A stretch of 61,160 bases of DNA from an uncultured Lachnospiraceae bacterium (GTDB lineage: Bacteria; Bacillota; Clostridia; Lachnospirales; Lachnospiraceae). Below the pieces are notes generated by a model that saw only the letters and a list, made by a program, of their open reading frames with translations, was not told the origin of the DNA and made no database searches. Numbering within the stretch: the first letter of the stretch is position 1; each line of letters starts with the position of its first letter. A program made the translations under genes and the position numbers. The stretch is taken from assembly GCA_910586645.1 (NCBI GenBank), contig CAJUIS010000016.1, forward strand, positions 1 to 61,160, written 5' to 3'. Of the stretch, positions 61,091 to 61,160 are shown piece after piece.

Positions 61091-61160
61091 TGTACGTTAT
61101 AATCTGCCGGAACGGGAAGACTTGACCTTCCTTATCGGCTGTCTTGTTAAGCATATTATA

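Overview
The window looks like part of a chromosome from a spore-forming anaerobic Firmicute, most likely a gut Lachnospiraceae. The reasons are a spoVA sporulation operon behind a forespore-type promoter, a HemZ-type radical SAM gene, an 1,053-residue clostridial IleS, moderate G+C with AT-rich accessory patches, GGAGG ribosome sites throughout, and genes for host-glycan use (beta-glucuronidase and a large secreted GH123-like/sialidase-like protein). All assignments come from reading the sequence and known family motifs. No database search was run.

Layout. 1-7.5 kb: a truncated tRNA-Glu, small membrane proteins, a secreted cell-wall amidase, a BlaI/BlaR1-type regulator pair with its operators, and beta-glucuronidase. 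7.7-14 kb: a lone AAA ATPase, a PAS protein, an AlbA_2 (Schlafen-like) gene bracketed by a 129-bp duplication of the end of spoVAC, and a small spoVA operon. 14-33 kb: mostly housekeeping genes. These are a split ThrE-type exporter, tex-ribU, carbonic anhydrase, cysD and a cysN-cysC fusion next to a possible sulfotransferase, a two-component system, an iron alcohol dehydrogenase, and hisS-aspS-amidase. 33-53 kb: a relA-MBL-hemZ operon, a CPBP protease, a Ca-binding-like protein, the 1,608-residue secreted glycan enzyme, glgP followed by a 49-residue coiled-coil gene, and ileS behind a possible attenuator. 52-61 kb: an accessory island. It holds a 5-methylcytosine methyltransferase with an HTH domain plus vsr, decayed genes, a phased DNA repeat array, an Rpn nuclease gene with a strong internal start, a TOTE-type primase-helicase, a broken SPL-type radical SAM gene and a type I toxin-like peptide.

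The most unusual feature is a non-coding array at 55661-56080. It has 21 copies of an octamer (CTAYAYCA or a close variant) spaced 11 bp apart inside clusters. Six of the eight cluster-to-cluster steps are 20 or 21 bp, so most copies face the same side of the helix. It lies just past the terminator of the Rpn gene, which itself appears to be a gene within a gene. The neighbouring TOTE-type protein and the methyltransferase/Vsr pair make this segment a good candidate defence or conflict island. Other points of interest are the duplication around the AlbA_2 gene, PAPS synthesis genes without a reductase beside a sulfotransferase-like protein, the fused GalNAcase-like/sialidase-like enzyme, and the ileS leader.
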